DNA from: Apostichopus japonicus
Lineage: Eukaryota; Echinodermata; Holothuroidea; Aspidochirotida; Stichopodidae
Length of the DNA: 64,000 nt
Assembly: GCF_037975245.1 (NCBI RefSeq)
Contig: NC_092568.1
Location: forward strand, 34,008,501-34,072,500
Direction: 5' to 3'
The translations under genes and the position numbers were made by a program. Positions within the stretch are counted from its first letter, which is position 1; each line of letters begins with the position of its first letter. Shown piece by piece: positions 47,801-59,659 of this stretch. A model generated the notes under the pieces. It saw only the letters and a list, made by a program, of their open reading frames with translations, made no database searches and had not been told where the DNA came from.

Positions 47801-50025
47801 TCCCATACACAGCTACAGTAGTTTGGGCAGTACTCCCTCTATTTTTATATACTGCCCCTTGGCACCAAATCATATCAGCTGACCAGGAAATATATAAACG
47901 CGGGAAAACTGGACGATTTTAACTGTACAGCACTTACTTCCGTCAGAGGGCCAATAACAACAATCACAAGCATTTTGTTATTTTTCGGTCAGTTTTTAGT
48001 TGATTATTTGTATCCCAATTAAAAATTTTGAAAGCTTGTTTGCACCTATACTTATCGAATAGATAAATTCAATAATCATGATAGAAAGCAAATGGTCTTA
48101 TGTAGGCTAACAGTAACAACACTAACAGTAGCACGGTGTAACACTTTATGAATATGAGGAAACAAAAGGCTACACTTAGACCGAGTGTAGGTTGCAATTT
48201 AGGGTCTTAGGCCGGCTACAGTAGCTTAACCCTAAAGCGCTGTTAAGTTGGGATTCGCCAATAATAAAGTTGGCTCAAATTGAATACATCAACACGATGA
48301 ATTTATGTTTGTAACCTAGTTTAAAAAAAAATCACCACTTAGCCTAGATTTTTGTTACAACTATAGTAGTCTAGCCTTGTACAATAGTACCACTACTAGT
48401 ATTGTGGTAGGCCAAACAGGTTAAACGTGAAATTGTTCATAGTACTACAGTACAGGTATAAGGGCCTTTTTACAAATTTTATGGATATTCCAGGGATGGG
48501 TCTTAACATACAGGCATATTTCTGGGGGACGCATTTCATTTGGGGATGGCACATAAAACACAGGGACAGCCGCGAAATCAGGGACGTCTAGTCCTCTTAG
48601 TCTTACTAAGCCAATTCTATGTAAATTCTTTGGTATAGTTTAGGCTACTGACACATGATACTACAATTGCTTAGAATTAGGTGGGTCTAGATAGCTTTGA
48701 CACAGTGGTAGATACGTGACTATTGTCCCTAGGCCTAGCCTGTATACAGTAGGCTCATCAAATTTGCAACGCGACTATATAGCGGCAATTTTCCCTAGCA
48801 TATGCCGCTTGTAGACATAATCTACACGTAAATATGTGGTCACAGTGCCTAGATAGCTTCAACATGGTACTGTGGATACGTGACATTTGCCTCTAGCAGT
48901 ATGGTAAATGCTAAATATTGGCTGTGAATAGGGTTACCCTAGCTAAGTTAGTGTTTGTATGAAAACACATGATACATATTTACTAATTATCCAAAAAGTC
49001 ACATCTAAATCGTCACTTAAAGACACAATCTATACTAAATAATGCTGTTTAGGCTTGACAACTAATTAAATTGTCACGTGACATCAGCAGTTACCCCCAG
49101 CACTCAGCTTTCAGACATCATCAACATATAATGTACATGGTCACAGTGCCTAGTTAGCTTCCAGTATATAAGTGACAACTGTCTCTAACTGATCCGTATT
49201 AGCAATTTATTGGTCATGAAAACTGTTAACTTAGTTTGTGTATTGACAACACAAGAACAAGATCCATACTAATTATCCACAAAATCAGTGTCTGTAAGTT
49301 TATAGACACAATCTACACTTAACATTGCTCCCTCGCAAATTTCAAGTACTGTATGATCAATGTCACAGAAAGCTTCTTAGGGTGGGCCTAGTGCAGGTTT
49401 TGATGTAACTGTTACAGCAGGCCATGGGGATGCAATTTCAAGAACATTTTCATACAGTAGCTTTATTTCTAGTAGAGCCTAGGCCCCGAAAGCTTCTTCC
49501 AAGATCCAATGTAATGGTGACATTGCAGGCTATAATACAGTATTTACAGTACTGTATGCAATTTGTTGTCACAGATAGTGATTGTTGTCAAGTTGTGGCA
49601 GATTAGAAATGGCACTAACAGGTAGGACTTAGTGGAAGTCATATGATTTCACAGATTCAATGCACATGCAAAAACAAGCAAAATGTTGAAAAATCATGTC
49701 CATTCCAATGCTTGTAAATTCGTTTTTGGCCATCTACAGTAGGCCTACAGTGCAGATAGTGTTCTGGATTTGCTCATCAAGAGTTGGTAACCCTTATTCC
49801 AAAGAATATGGGGTTGTGCTGATAAAGTGAAACACAGTAGGGTTTACTGGGAAAAGAATGCTTGGATTCAATGCTAGTTTTTGGAAATACTTCTGTGGTT
49901 GGCTGAAAACTGAATTTTTTATTTACTATATGACTTTGTATGACGTAATAATTTTATAGGGAGGAATACATAATTAATAATTCAACCAAGCAAAGAAAAG
50001 AAGGATATCAAGCCATGATCTAGAT
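47801..50025. other. No gene recognised upstream of gene 2
   Basis: AT-rich sequence with many TACTGTA/TACAGTA words and GGCCTA words. A promoter or non-coding first exon of gene 2 could lie here, but none can be pointed to. Confidence 0.4.
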
Positions 50026-50428
50026 AAGGGTTGTCCAACCTACGGCCCGCGGGCCACAGTCCGTCCCGCCGCAGGGTTGCGTCCGGCCCATCAGAGATGC
50101 TCTACGGTGCGAAATTTTAGTGAGCAGATTTATTGATAACAATTTGAAGCTATATACTGTAATCAATCATTCGAACCTTCTGGGTCCAAAAAACTGCATA
50201 CAGGTCAGTTTGTGTGACACTCTCTCGGAGGAGGGGGGGGGGCGGCTGAACTTTATTCATCTGTTTTATCAGGAAGGAAAATAAGTCAGTGCGCTCCACG
50301 CGCAGTGCTCACATTTTGTTGCCTTGGGCTTCGGGCAAAAATCGAAAAATCGAGCGTAGGGTTCATGCGGCCCCCTCCATCATAATCATTCCATGTGGCC
50401 CTCCTCTGCAAAAGGTTGGACAACCCTG
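50026..50428. mobile_element. 403-bp hAT-like MITE
   Basis: The left end is AAGGGTTGTCCAACCT and the right end is the inverse of CAGGGTTGTCCAACCT. Flanks are ATCTAGAT and ATCTACAT (50018-50025 and 50429-50436), 7 of 8 bases alike. The interior is GC-rich near both ends (GGCCCGCGGGCC; GCGGCCCCC) and has no coding capacity. Confidence 0.85.
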
Positions 50429-50719
50429 ATCTACATGTAGATATTTCAAAATTTTACTGTAGTACCATGGCAAATCACACAAAAATGCCCACAATCTTAA
50501 ATGTTGCTGAAAGATAAAATTGAGCAATTTGAGTTTAAATTTATCATCAATTGAGCAGATAAGTTCTCAGTTTGTGTGCTGGAAAAACTAATATGATCTA
50601 ATGCAAAAGTTTAAGCCCTACATGTCTTCAAAATTTCACCTGACTACCTTAGTATGTAATATTTTATGTATAACAAGTTGTCTCAGAGAATTGTTCAACT
50701 ATTTGTTGCTGTTTGACAG

Positions 50720-50791
50720 GAAATGGATAACAAGAAAACAGAAGCAGGTGAATGCACAGAAGAAAATGGGAACTCTTTTGATGAGAGACAA
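50720..50791 (+). CDS. Gene 2 exon 1 with start codon
   Basis: The acceptor is TGTTTGACAG and the donor is CAA/GTAAGT. An ATG at 50723 (GAAATGG, a strong initiation context) opens MDNKKTEAGECTEENGNSFD followed by ERQ, ending in phase 0. The peptide is acidic and disordered-looking. Upstream 5' untranslated sequence must lie on at least one earlier exon that I could not find. The next exon starts in phase 0. Confidence 0.55.
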
Positions 50792-51429
50792 GTAAGTCTT
50801 TAATTGAAAATGTTTATAAGCAAACATTATATCTGAAAACTTCCCACTTTAATAACTTTGATAACAAAATTTGTTTACATTTACATATTAACATTTTGAA
50901 AGTAGGGTAGCAGGGCTTGACATACAGTGCAGTACCAGTACAGCACTACAGTACCAGTGGTCCAGGTAGGTACAGTACTGTACCAATAATGTTCAGAAAG
51001 AGTCATCCGACATAGTTCGGTCCAGGTACTGTATCAAAATTTGTTGTGTCTCCTAGCATCCACTTGTGCTAAAGTTGTCATCTGCGATTCTGCGATCTGA
51101 TGGCCTACTGTACACTAGATTTGACAACAAGGTTCAGTCACATTAGTTGGTAAGTTTGCTTGGTTTCTTGAGTAGACTGTGTTCTGACTTCTCCTCCACA
51201 TTTGTTGATGTGGTCATGTTTCCAGCGTAGAAAGGCCTTGTTTGCCAGGGATGGGTTGCACTTAGCTAATACTGGGGCCTCGTTGTTTGGTACAGTAGGA
51301 TCTTGAATTACTCTGTGGAACAGCTATGTTTAAACTTAATTGGGCGGGGCGATGAGGGCAGGCATAAACTTTGATAAGGATAATGTGTCGGGTGGAGGTG
51401 CTTATGGGCCTTTTGATCACAAGGAAAGT

Positions 51430-53315
51430 GGTAGTAATAGTTCTAACATTATCAGGAGGCGATGCTAAGGTACAGAGTTTCAGGGATAAGCTGAAGATTG
51501 TTCTTATCAATGCTAGAAGTATTTTAAAAATTTTGCTGAATTTGCTGTTCTTCGTCAAGATCTGAATCCTGATGTGCTTGGTATCACAGAATCTTGGTTA
51601 AGGGATGACATTCATAGCGCTCACTGCTCAGGTTTCTTACCCAGGGTATGTTGTGTATCGTCAGGACAGGAGGGATACTCATAATGCAATTGGTGGGTGA
51701 GTTTTACTGTATGTTAGGGATGATACAGTATTGTAAGTGTTGAGAAGTCTCAGTTACAAGGTTCTTTTGTCAATTCTGTCTGGTGCGAGGTATCCACAGA
51801 CAACTTCAAGAGATCCAGTGATGTTACTGTATAACTATTGGTGTTGTTTGCTCCTAACAGTGGTGAAGATAACGATGGCTTGCTGTTTGATTCAATTAGA
51901 AAGGCTGCTAAAAGTGATGTTGTTATAATGGGTGACATTAATTTTCCTGACATTAATTGGATAGATGGTTCCAGTGGTAGGAACGGTAGTACCTTTCTAG
52001 ATGTTGTGCAAGATTGCTTTTAACATCAGCATGTTACTTCCCCTACGTAATGTTGTTGATTTGACAGGTCTAGGAAAACTAGCGATCATGATATACTGTA
52101 CTAGCTTCTGATGTTGTTTACAAGGTCGTAAATTATTCTGTTAGGTCTAGATTTCCAGAAGACTTTGATAAAGTTCCCTATTAGCATCTTTTACATAGGC
52201 TGAAGAGTGTGGGTGTCAATGGGAATTTACTGGCTTGGATGAAGAATTGACTTGGTAATATTTAGGAAACAGAGGGTGGTAATTAAAGGCTGTGCTTCTT
52301 TTTGGCAGGACATTACTACTGTAGTGAGTTCCAGAAGGGTCTGGTTTGGGTCTCTTGTTGTTTGTTGCCTATATATGACATTGACGGGATATTTTGTGTA
52401 GAGCCAAGAAGTTTGCTGATGACAGCAAACTGTATTCTGAGGTCTCTTCTAAAACAATTCTGAGAAATTTCAAATGGATAATGGATTTGGGTAAGGTTTT
52501 TTCCTGGTCTCAGGGATGGCAAATGCTTTTTAATATTGGTAATTGCAGGGTGATGCATATTGGTAGTAGTAACCAAAAGTATACTGTACCTACACTCTTA
52601 GGTTGGTGAGGAGTTGCAGGAGGTCTTTGTTGAAAGAGAGCTAGGTACAGTATCTACATTGACTTACCTCTGCAACTTCTAAACATTGTCTTGAAGCTGC
52701 TAAAAGAGGTAATAGGGTTTTAGATATGATCAAGAGGAAGGTCAGTGTCAGAAAGATGACATAGTTGTTACTGTAGGCTTTATAAGCAGTTGGGTAGGCC
52801 TCATCTGAAGTATGCTGTGCACTGCAGGCCCGCTTGTAACCCATATTTTGCTAAGGATAAGAAAGTGCTTGAAAAGGTCCAGAGGAGGGCTAATACTGTA
52901 GGATGATTAGTTCCTTAAAGAGTGTTCCTTATTACATGCAGTTACAGCTGCTGAATCTCACCACACTGGAGCTTAGGAGGTTACATGGTGACATGATTCA
53001 GGTTTTCAAGATTGTGTATGGTTTTGACAATTTATCCTTCACTGACTTTTTCATGTTTGCTAATAGTAGGTGTACCACAGGTCATTGTCTTAAACTCCAG
53101 AAGTTACAAAGTAGGACTTATTATATTCGGCTTACCTTTCATTCTAATAGGGCTGTGAATGAGTGGAACAGTTTACCAGAGAAAGTTGTACTTGCAAGTA
53201 GTGTCAATGAGTTTAAGAATGCTTTGCACAGCACTTTAAGCATTGTAATCAGATCTGATTTCTTTTGTGTCTTCTTTTCTTTTCTCTCCTATATGGTCAT
53301 TCATGGGGATTGAGT
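51430..53315 (+). pseudogene. CR1-like LINE relic (endonuclease to RT end) peppered with 5-bp insertions
   Basis: In order: KVQSFRDKLKIVLINARSI, then DLNPDVLGITESWLRDDIHS, SVWCEVSTDNFKRSSDV, KAAKSDVVIMGDINFPDINW, TSDHDI, DFDKVPY, RLKSVGVNGNLLAWMKN, KKFADDSKLYSEVSS, SQGWQMLFNIGNCRVMHIGS and LGRPHLKYAV. The LNLTTLELRRLHGDMIQVFK frame ends near SNRAVNEWNSLPEKVV with a stop at 53315. This is the endonuclease, FADD-type RT and tail of a CR1-like element. The middle RT part is deleted. Nine of the frame breaks are TA(C A/T G TA) insertions, whose removal restores codons. It sits in intron 1 of gene 2. Confidence 0.9.
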
Positions 53316-54248
53316 GTCCCTCCTGATCCTTTTTTTCTACTACTGTAAGCTAAACCAAACTAAGCCTAAAAAATGGCACAGCAAAAATGCCATTTGGTCG
53401 GTTCCAATGGTGAAGGGCATCATGGCAATAAGAAGGGTATGACGGCAAAAATGAGTCCGAGGAAGTGCACTGAATAGGATTTTTTGTCTACGCAGCACTA
53501 TGTCATTTTGGGAGCAGTAAAAATATCTTATTGGACCATTTTATTTTGGAGACAGCAAAAATACAAGTCTCAGACAAGACATGATTGTTCTTTTTCCAGA
53601 ACGAAAGTTTGTTTACAGTTTTATGAAAAAAAAATCATGGCAGTGAATGACAACATTTCTCAAAACTCCATAAAGTTTTGTATATATTGCGATTGATGGT
53701 ATGTAGAAAATGCCTCATAAAAGGAGGTTTTTGGCCACCTTCAGTGTACTATATTGCTATTCTGACATGAAACATTGTTTTCTTCATGTCTTTGTGTTAA
53801 AGAACTTCATACTGTCCTATTGTTGTTAATGTGTGACACTGAAGCCTGGGCGGCTATCACTATATTCGACTGTTTCAGGGTAACAACAAACTTTTTAAAT
53901 TAAGAAATTACTATTTAATACAAGTTTATGAATGCTTTTAAACACATACAGTAACATACTGTGTTTAACCCATTCCCTGTGATAAATGGAGTAAGTTTGC
54001 ATATGGAGGGAATGCTCCGTGAACAACCTCCATAAAAAGTCAATGGGAGTTTACTGTAATTTCCCTCGCATACAGACAACTCCAACAAAATCTCCCCAAG
54101 ATTGTTGGGTAACACTCTATACTTAGTGTAACGTAGTGTACATAGACATGTACAGCACTGAAAGATAGCTAGAGCACTGACATTTAATGTAGTACTAGTA
54201 TCTCATAATATGCAGATAGCTGTCATTGCATTTTCTTTTTTTGTCAAG
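53316..54248. other. Intron-like DNA of gene 2
   Basis: No gene recognised. Several TACTGTA/TACAGTA words. Confidence 0.4.
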
Positions 54249-54339
54249 GAGTCATCAAACAGTGATATGACGATTATTTGTGTGTCCGGAAGGGACAACA
54301 ATGTTTACAGTCACTGCACCTTCATATATCCTCAAGGAT
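54249..54339 (+). CDS. Gene 2 exon 2
   Basis: The acceptor is TTTTTGTCAAG and the donor is GGAT/GTGAGT. Phase 0 to phase 1. It encodes ESSNSDMTIICVSGRDNNVY and SHCTFIYPQG. The MTIICVSGRDNN strand is placed like the opening strand of gene 1. The domain is not otherwise recognised. Phase agreement with both neighbours supports it. Confidence 0.55.
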
Positions 54340-56099
54340 GTGAGTATTATACTACTGTAGATTTACTTTTGTTCTAAACTTTATGTAACCTATTAATTTG
54401 TTGAACATGCAAGCTCTGGGCGGCCATGTGGGCAAAAATTACAACGATGAAACAAGTAAACAAGAAAGAAAATTGAAAAAGAAGAAATATGCAAAATGAA
54501 ACAAACATATTTGATATCAATGTAAAACTTGTGAAAGGCTGCACTTAAAAAGAGAAATAAAAATAAAAATACAATCATGTAGCGAAACATATCAAACACA
54601 TGCAACCGAAGGATAAACATTGAGCACCAGGAAGAAAAAATTGATCCACTTGTCAGAACAAAAAGATCAAATCACCACCATAAAAAAATAGATGTATTGA
54701 AATCAAAAGTTCATTCGCACGAAATCAAAACGAACGCTCACACGCAAAACGAAGAAGTGCTCAGAACAAAAAGAACAAGCGTCACCATAAAAACGAAGAT
54801 GTAACATAATCAAAAGAACATTGGCACAAAATCAAAATGAACGTTCAAGTGAAACGAACGAACGCCTATTAACTAAAAAGGACAGATGCTGCTGTTTTGT
54901 TTACTTTGACTGTGTTATATTACATTAAAATGTAGTTACGACATCTTGTATGCACGACATTGCTGTCTTATGTAAGTTCAGGCCTAGTTAGGCACTTGAT
55001 ACCTAGATGTGAACATATATACAGTATTGTTCACATATATACAGTACATACAAATGACATAACATTGTCTCTATTAAAGCCTATATGTGCTTAAAATACT
55101 GTACACTGTATGCATGTATGTATGTGATGCAAATTTATTTCCAGCACTTGCACAATAGCTCAAACAGTGCAGGTTGTTTGAACATAAGAGTAACTGCAAA
55201 ACTCCAACTCTTGGGTCTACTATGGAGAGACAGGAGCTGTGTTGAGTCAAAAGGGATACGAGAATATACAAATACATTGCCATTGAAAGACTCAGTTGGG
55301 ACAAGATCATCCAAGTGCACTATGAATTTGATTGTGATTTCCCGGGTACTCTGTGCAAAATGCAAACCTTGGTTCGATTTCATACTTACTAGAACACTGT
55401 GCTGGCCTTCCAAGGCCATTGGCAGACCTTGAAATATCTCTTTAGTAAACTTTCGAAAACTATTTACCATCTAAAATTTATCAGAACCCAGTTCTAAGCG
55501 TAAAATTCTTGCAATGGCAATGTCTTTTTAACTATATGTCCGATTTAGTTCATACCTGATACGGTGATGTCAGTTGATGATAGGCACATGGTCATATAAT
55601 CAAGAATTCATTCTCAGTATTATTCATGAATGGGCGTGGCTAGATTGTTATCACAGTGAAATGTAAACATGATATCTCGAAACCAATCAGTTGAATCAAG
55701 GTCATACTGGGTAGGTTACAGTAGGTACAGTAGATGCCTCGTGATGTGTAATGGTGGTTCCCATCTCATGAATATCAATGAGTGGGCCATGCCTGACAAA
55801 ATTCTTAAAATTTCAATTTATCTTCAACAGTACTGTATGTATGATGTAGTTTATGGTATTGTGATGTAATAACATGTTAAGAATATATGCTTTTTACAAC
55901 AACAAGTTTGACCTCATTAATATTCATGAGTTTTTAATGTAATCATTATGCTAGATTGGACCAACCTGTCAAATGTCATGGTATACATAAAATGACAAGA
56001 CACCTGTGATTAATAAGCCCTGGAAGAGCAGGTCTTCCTCATATTATGTGATAATGTAGCAAAACTATTAAATCAATGAAATGTATTTCCCGGTTTCAG
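54340..56099. other. Intron-like DNA of gene 2
   Basis: Contains a stretch near 54660-54860 with loosely repeated AACGAA and AAAATCAAAA words, and many TACTGTA/TACAGTA words. One minus-strand frame is listed separately. Confidence 0.4.
55135..55470 (-). CDS. Unassigned minus-strand open frame, possible exon
   Basis: The frame starts at ATG 55470 directly after an acceptor-like TTTTAG on the minus strand. It reads VNSFRKFTKEIFQGLPMALE, then HSVLVSMKSNQ, then FIVHLDDLVPTESFNG and SWSFAVTLMFKQPALFELL, and ends CKCWK. The 111-codon frame has balanced, protein-like composition, unusual for chance frames here. I recognise no domain. It is antisense to gene 2 and could be an exon of a separate gene or a fossil of a mobile element. 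The plus strand is also open, so a chance frame is possible. Confidence 0.3.
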   Translation of the reverse strand: MVNSFRKFTKEIFQGLPMALEGQHSVLVSMKSNQGLHFAQSTREITIKFIVHLDDLVPTESFNGNVFVYSRIPFDSTQLLSLHSRPKSWSFAVTLMFKQPALFELLCKCWK

Positions 56100-56140
56100 A
56101 TGACCCAACCATTATTTTGGTGGCCAATCACATGTCCTGG
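56100..56140 (+). CDS. Gene 2 small exon
   Basis: The acceptor is CGGTTTCAG and the candidate donor is TGG/GTGCAA. Phase 1 to phase 0. With the split codon it reads YDPTIILVANHMSW. Phases agree with the exons at 54249 and 56325. The donor is weak and the frame stops about 11 codons further if unspliced. Confidence 0.4.
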
Positions 56141-56324
56141 GTGCAAGTCTGGCAATGGGAGGGATGTTGAACGAAATGGAGGTGCACCTAGCTTCTAAAC
56201 ACAGATTTTGGTGGGAGAGATTCTAGTAGAAAGATTCTGCTAATCTGGTATAGAGGGAAAATGTGGTATGAACCAGTGAGAGCCTTGTACATAATTGTAA
56301 ATAGTAGTGTTAGCTGTTTGTCAG

Positions 56325-56367
56325 TTTACACCTCCTACTTCTGGACAAGCAGAATCATTGAAGGCTG
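56325..56367 (+). CDS. Gene 2 small linker exon
   Basis: The acceptor is TGTTTGTCAG and the donor is GCTG/GTACTG. Phase 0 to phase 1. It encodes FTPPTSGQAESLKA. Ser/Pro/Thr-rich, like the linker exons of gene 1. The next exon has a related ending (SSKAG), so the two may have arisen by exon duplication. Confidence 0.45.
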
Positions 56368-56571
56368 GTACTGTTGGTGCATTTGAGGGAAAAGGAAAGT
56401 TACAAATATTTGAGGGAATTGGATCCCAAAATTTGGTATCTAAAGTTTTTTAGTAGGTATACTGTACATTGACTTAACTTTTGTAATGAGATGTACAGTA
56501 AGTAGTGTCTGCAAAGTAATGACAAAATCTCTTGACCTTACCTTTATCGTATTTCCTCTAATTACCATTAG

Positions 56572-56625
56572 ACAGAGAGCTAACACCTTCTCCTTCTTTG
56601 GGACTAGCAGGATCATCGAAAGCAG
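56572..56625 (+). CDS. Gene 2 small linker exon, related to the preceding one
   Basis: The acceptor is ACCATTAG and the donor is GCAG/GTAATG. Phase 1 to phase 1. It encodes DRELTPSPSLGLAGSSKA. The same TPxxSxxxAxSxKAG pattern and the same border phase at the 3' end as 56325-56367 suggest tandem duplication of a linker exon. Confidence 0.5.
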
Positions 56626-57253
56626 GTAATGTTGGTAAGTTTGAGGACAGAGTAACGGTAAGAGGTATTGCAGGTGAATACTGTAGCTTGAAAACCAGAA
56701 TTTTAGCTATGAAGTTGTAGCTAGGGCAGTTTTATTTTGGTGGGCACGCAATTAAAGTTCTGTTAAACGTTGTTACGTAGCAGACATGCCTTAGTAGGGC
56801 AGCTAGTGCCAACAGAAGTTCCTGTGTTTTACAGTTTTTTAGGGTTAAGGAACCCAGAATTTCAAACCTTTTTGCAATTTGATAAAATATGCAACTACAG
56901 CAAGCATCTTATCAAAGGTACATAATAAGTTCTGCTCAGGACAGTGTAGCACGCAATCAAGGAGTAGTCTACATTGAGAGACCATTTGCAAGAAAGCAAT
57001 TATCCAAACAAGAAATATGTATGGCATATGGGGCTCAAATTTAAAGATTGCCGGAGGCGACCAAAAATCATGTCGGACAACTAAAGCCCTGCTTAGGTTG
57101 TCCGACGGACGACTAGCTAGCTTATTTGCCGTAAGTGTTCGACACTTTGAGCAAAACTTGGAAAAAACCCTATTCTTTGAAATAAAAATCCATATTAGAA
57201 ACAACGGAAGAAATAAATCACATTTTGCTACTATCCATAATGTGGGGTAAATA
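56626..57253. other. Intron-like DNA of gene 2
   Basis: Words GGTTGTCCGACGGACGAC and GGACAACTAAAGCCCTG near 57073-57113, and GGTTGTCCCGAGGACAACC with GAGCCCTGG near 58843-58873, look like ends of another hAT-like family. They cannot be paired by target duplication. Confidence 0.35.
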
Positions 57254-58268
57254 TAGTGTTTGCACGGGGTATCCAGGTACCTGCCCGACCAATACTTCCC
57301 GGTTCCTAATTTATTATCTAAATCCTATACAAAGTGTTATTTTTTTGGCAAACCGATGGTTAGGCAAGATTTTCCCATTCACTTAGTTTGGTGTTAGGCT
57401 ACCATGTGGTCGAAGATAATAGCAATAACGAAAGTGTACTATGGATGTTTTATAACTGCGTCACAATTTCAGCGATATAAACGGATGAATAGGCTAGATT
57501 ACCCCATTGACTTAGTGTGGTGTTATGCAACCATGTGGTCGAAGATAATAGCAATAATGAAAGTATTCCATGGATATCTTATAACTGCGTCACAATTTCA
57601 GCGATATAAACAGATGGTTCGGCTAGATTTCCCCATTGACTTAGTGTTAGGCTGCCATGTGGAAAACATTGAAAGAATTCTCACAATTATTTATTCATTT
57701 GTTTATTTCATATTTAAGAAAGATGAAAAAGAATTTTACGAGATGTTACTAATGGATTATAGACTGGATAACTAAAAAATAATAATCGCAAGTTGCATTT
57801 TTACTAAACGTTTATTGCAAATGCCATCAAATTGCGTGAATCGCGCAATCTCGCGGCTACTGCTAACCCAGGGCCTGCATAATAGATAGTAGTAGTAAAT
57901 ACTGTTTAAAGCTAAATTGGATATTTGTATGGTCTGATCCAATAGAAGCGGCGAGCAAACATAAGCAGCAGCGGCAGTGCGATGTTAGTAGTGATGTTAA
58001 TTATATGAAGTTATTATCAAGTTAATGAAAGAAACAAAAGCAAATAGAAATTATTGAGGACGGTTTTATACCTTATCTTACACCTACGTATTTGAACATG
58101 AAAACGTGTCAGTGGAGAATATAATTCATTTATTATAGCATCCAATATGCATTTTCTTGAAAATCGCGATACACAAAGGTAGATATAATTGTTCCGGGTA
58201 CCCGAATACCCGACTGGTAACGGCTCTTGGGTACCCGGTTCCCGATTTTTGGACCTGTGTAAACACTA
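57254..58268. mobile_element. 1015-bp hAT-like element, GGTACCCG-rich family, copy 1
   Basis: The ends are TAGTGTTTGCACGGGG and the inverse of TAGTGTTTACACAGGTCC. Flanks are GGTAAATA and GGTAAATC (57246-57253 and 58269-58276), 7 of 8 alike. The inside has a repeated block of about 125 bp (CCATTGACTTAGTGTGGTGT, ACCATGTGGTCGAAGATAA, ACTGCGTCACAATTTCAGCG), two to three times. Near the right end is the GGGTACCCGAATACCCGAC type. No coding capacity. Copy 2 lies inverted at 62684-63867. Confidence 0.85.
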
Positions 58269-59310
58269 GGTAAATCCTTCACTTTAGCTGTATGTGCATA
58301 CTGTACATATGCCCTTATGTGTGCTTCGTAACACTACAGAGTACAGAACCTGGCGGCCGCGACCAGGATTGCTTTCTACCTCACAGCCGCACGCACGTAA
58401 GACTTGCGAGTTGGAGTACAACGTGTATGCAGAACTATACTGTGCATGTGGGCATACCTTATGCTCGTTTATGTTGCTGCATATATGTGCTGTATACCCT
58501 GGGTTTACCCTCTGTCTCTGGAAATGATTACAGAAATCATTTTTCACTACCAGAGAATTCCCTCAACCCAACAAAATTAATCATGAACAGTGTCATACAC
58601 CACATAAAATGTCTATAACCCTACACTACAAGTTCTGTCCAAGATCTGTCAATCTCCATAAGACTAGTCACTAAGAGTAAGGTCGGTAGACTAGGCCTGG
58701 GTAGCCTAACATTACGGTGCTCGATACATTTGAGTATTATTTATGTACTACTCTTGTGGAAGGCGCGCCATTTTAAAAATCCAAGTGCTTTCATTTCGAC
58801 AAACAAAAGATCCTTCGGACAACCAAATGTGAAGGCAAGGTTGTCCCGAGGACAACCTTAAAATGAGCCCTGGGGCCGGCCTGGGTATGTGGCCATTGTA
58901 GTAGAATGGTCTGCTACAGTGCTACAGATACAACATTTATTATATACCAAACATACCTGGAGGTCGGGATTTGACTTATAGATGTATTTATTAACAGATT
59001 CTGGAAAGTGGTATAAACCAGACACTTATCAACAATTGCACATCCATTGTGACAAGTGTTTAGAATTCACAAGTACTGTACTTCTGGTAATGATAATGTG
59101 ATCTTTTGAAGTAAAAAAAAAAATTGTTTTTGTCCGAATATTTGATGTATGTCCTTGGAAAGTTCTTAATTCTTGTGGTTTTGAATTATTTGGAAGGTTA
59201 TGTTTTTGACTTGTAATCAATTTTTTTTTCATGACTGTCAGTACAAATCTTCAATTTAAAAAATTTAGGTTATGTAGTGAGCTATAGCTGTAAGCCTATT
59301 GTACCTACAG
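58269..59310. other. Intron-like DNA of gene 2
   Basis: No supported feature apart from the possible hAT-like end near 58843-58873. Confidence 0.35.
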
Positions 59311-59381
59311 GAAGCTTACTTGCCAAATTTGTTAACTGGTAAGGTATCCTTACCAGTTAACAAATTTTGCAAGTAAGCTTC
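59311..59381. repeat. 71-bp hairpin 1
   Basis: The two 34-base arms are complementary with one mismatch around the loop TAT. The left arm runs from GAAGCTTACTTGCC to GGTAAGG and the right arm returns to GTAAGCTTC. On RNA it would fold as a long stem of the size of a microRNA precursor. Confidence 0.9.
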
Positions 59382-59453
59382 TAAATTAGGATGGAGGGTT
59401 GGTGAATTAGATGGTGTACACCATCTAATTCACCAACTTCCTATCCTAATTTA
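59382..59453. repeat. 72-bp hairpin 2, directly adjacent to hairpin 1
   Basis: 36-base arms begin TAAATTAGGAT and meet at the palindrome GGTGTACACC. About four mismatches lie between positions 5 and 20 of the arm. There is no spacer between the two hairpins. Confidence 0.9.
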
Positions 59454-59659
59454 GCCATGACCTACAAGCATTAATCTGCTTTTGTTTAACAGATACAGTT
59501 AAAGGAGTATTTGTTACCGTGTTGCTCTTCAAAATTATTCATTTAATTTTAGTTAACTTATTTTGAGCTTGTAACTTAATGGGAATTTGCTATCGAAAGT
59601 GAAAACAAATGTAATGATCTGTTGATCTATTGACAAAACATGTTTCATTGTAATTACAG

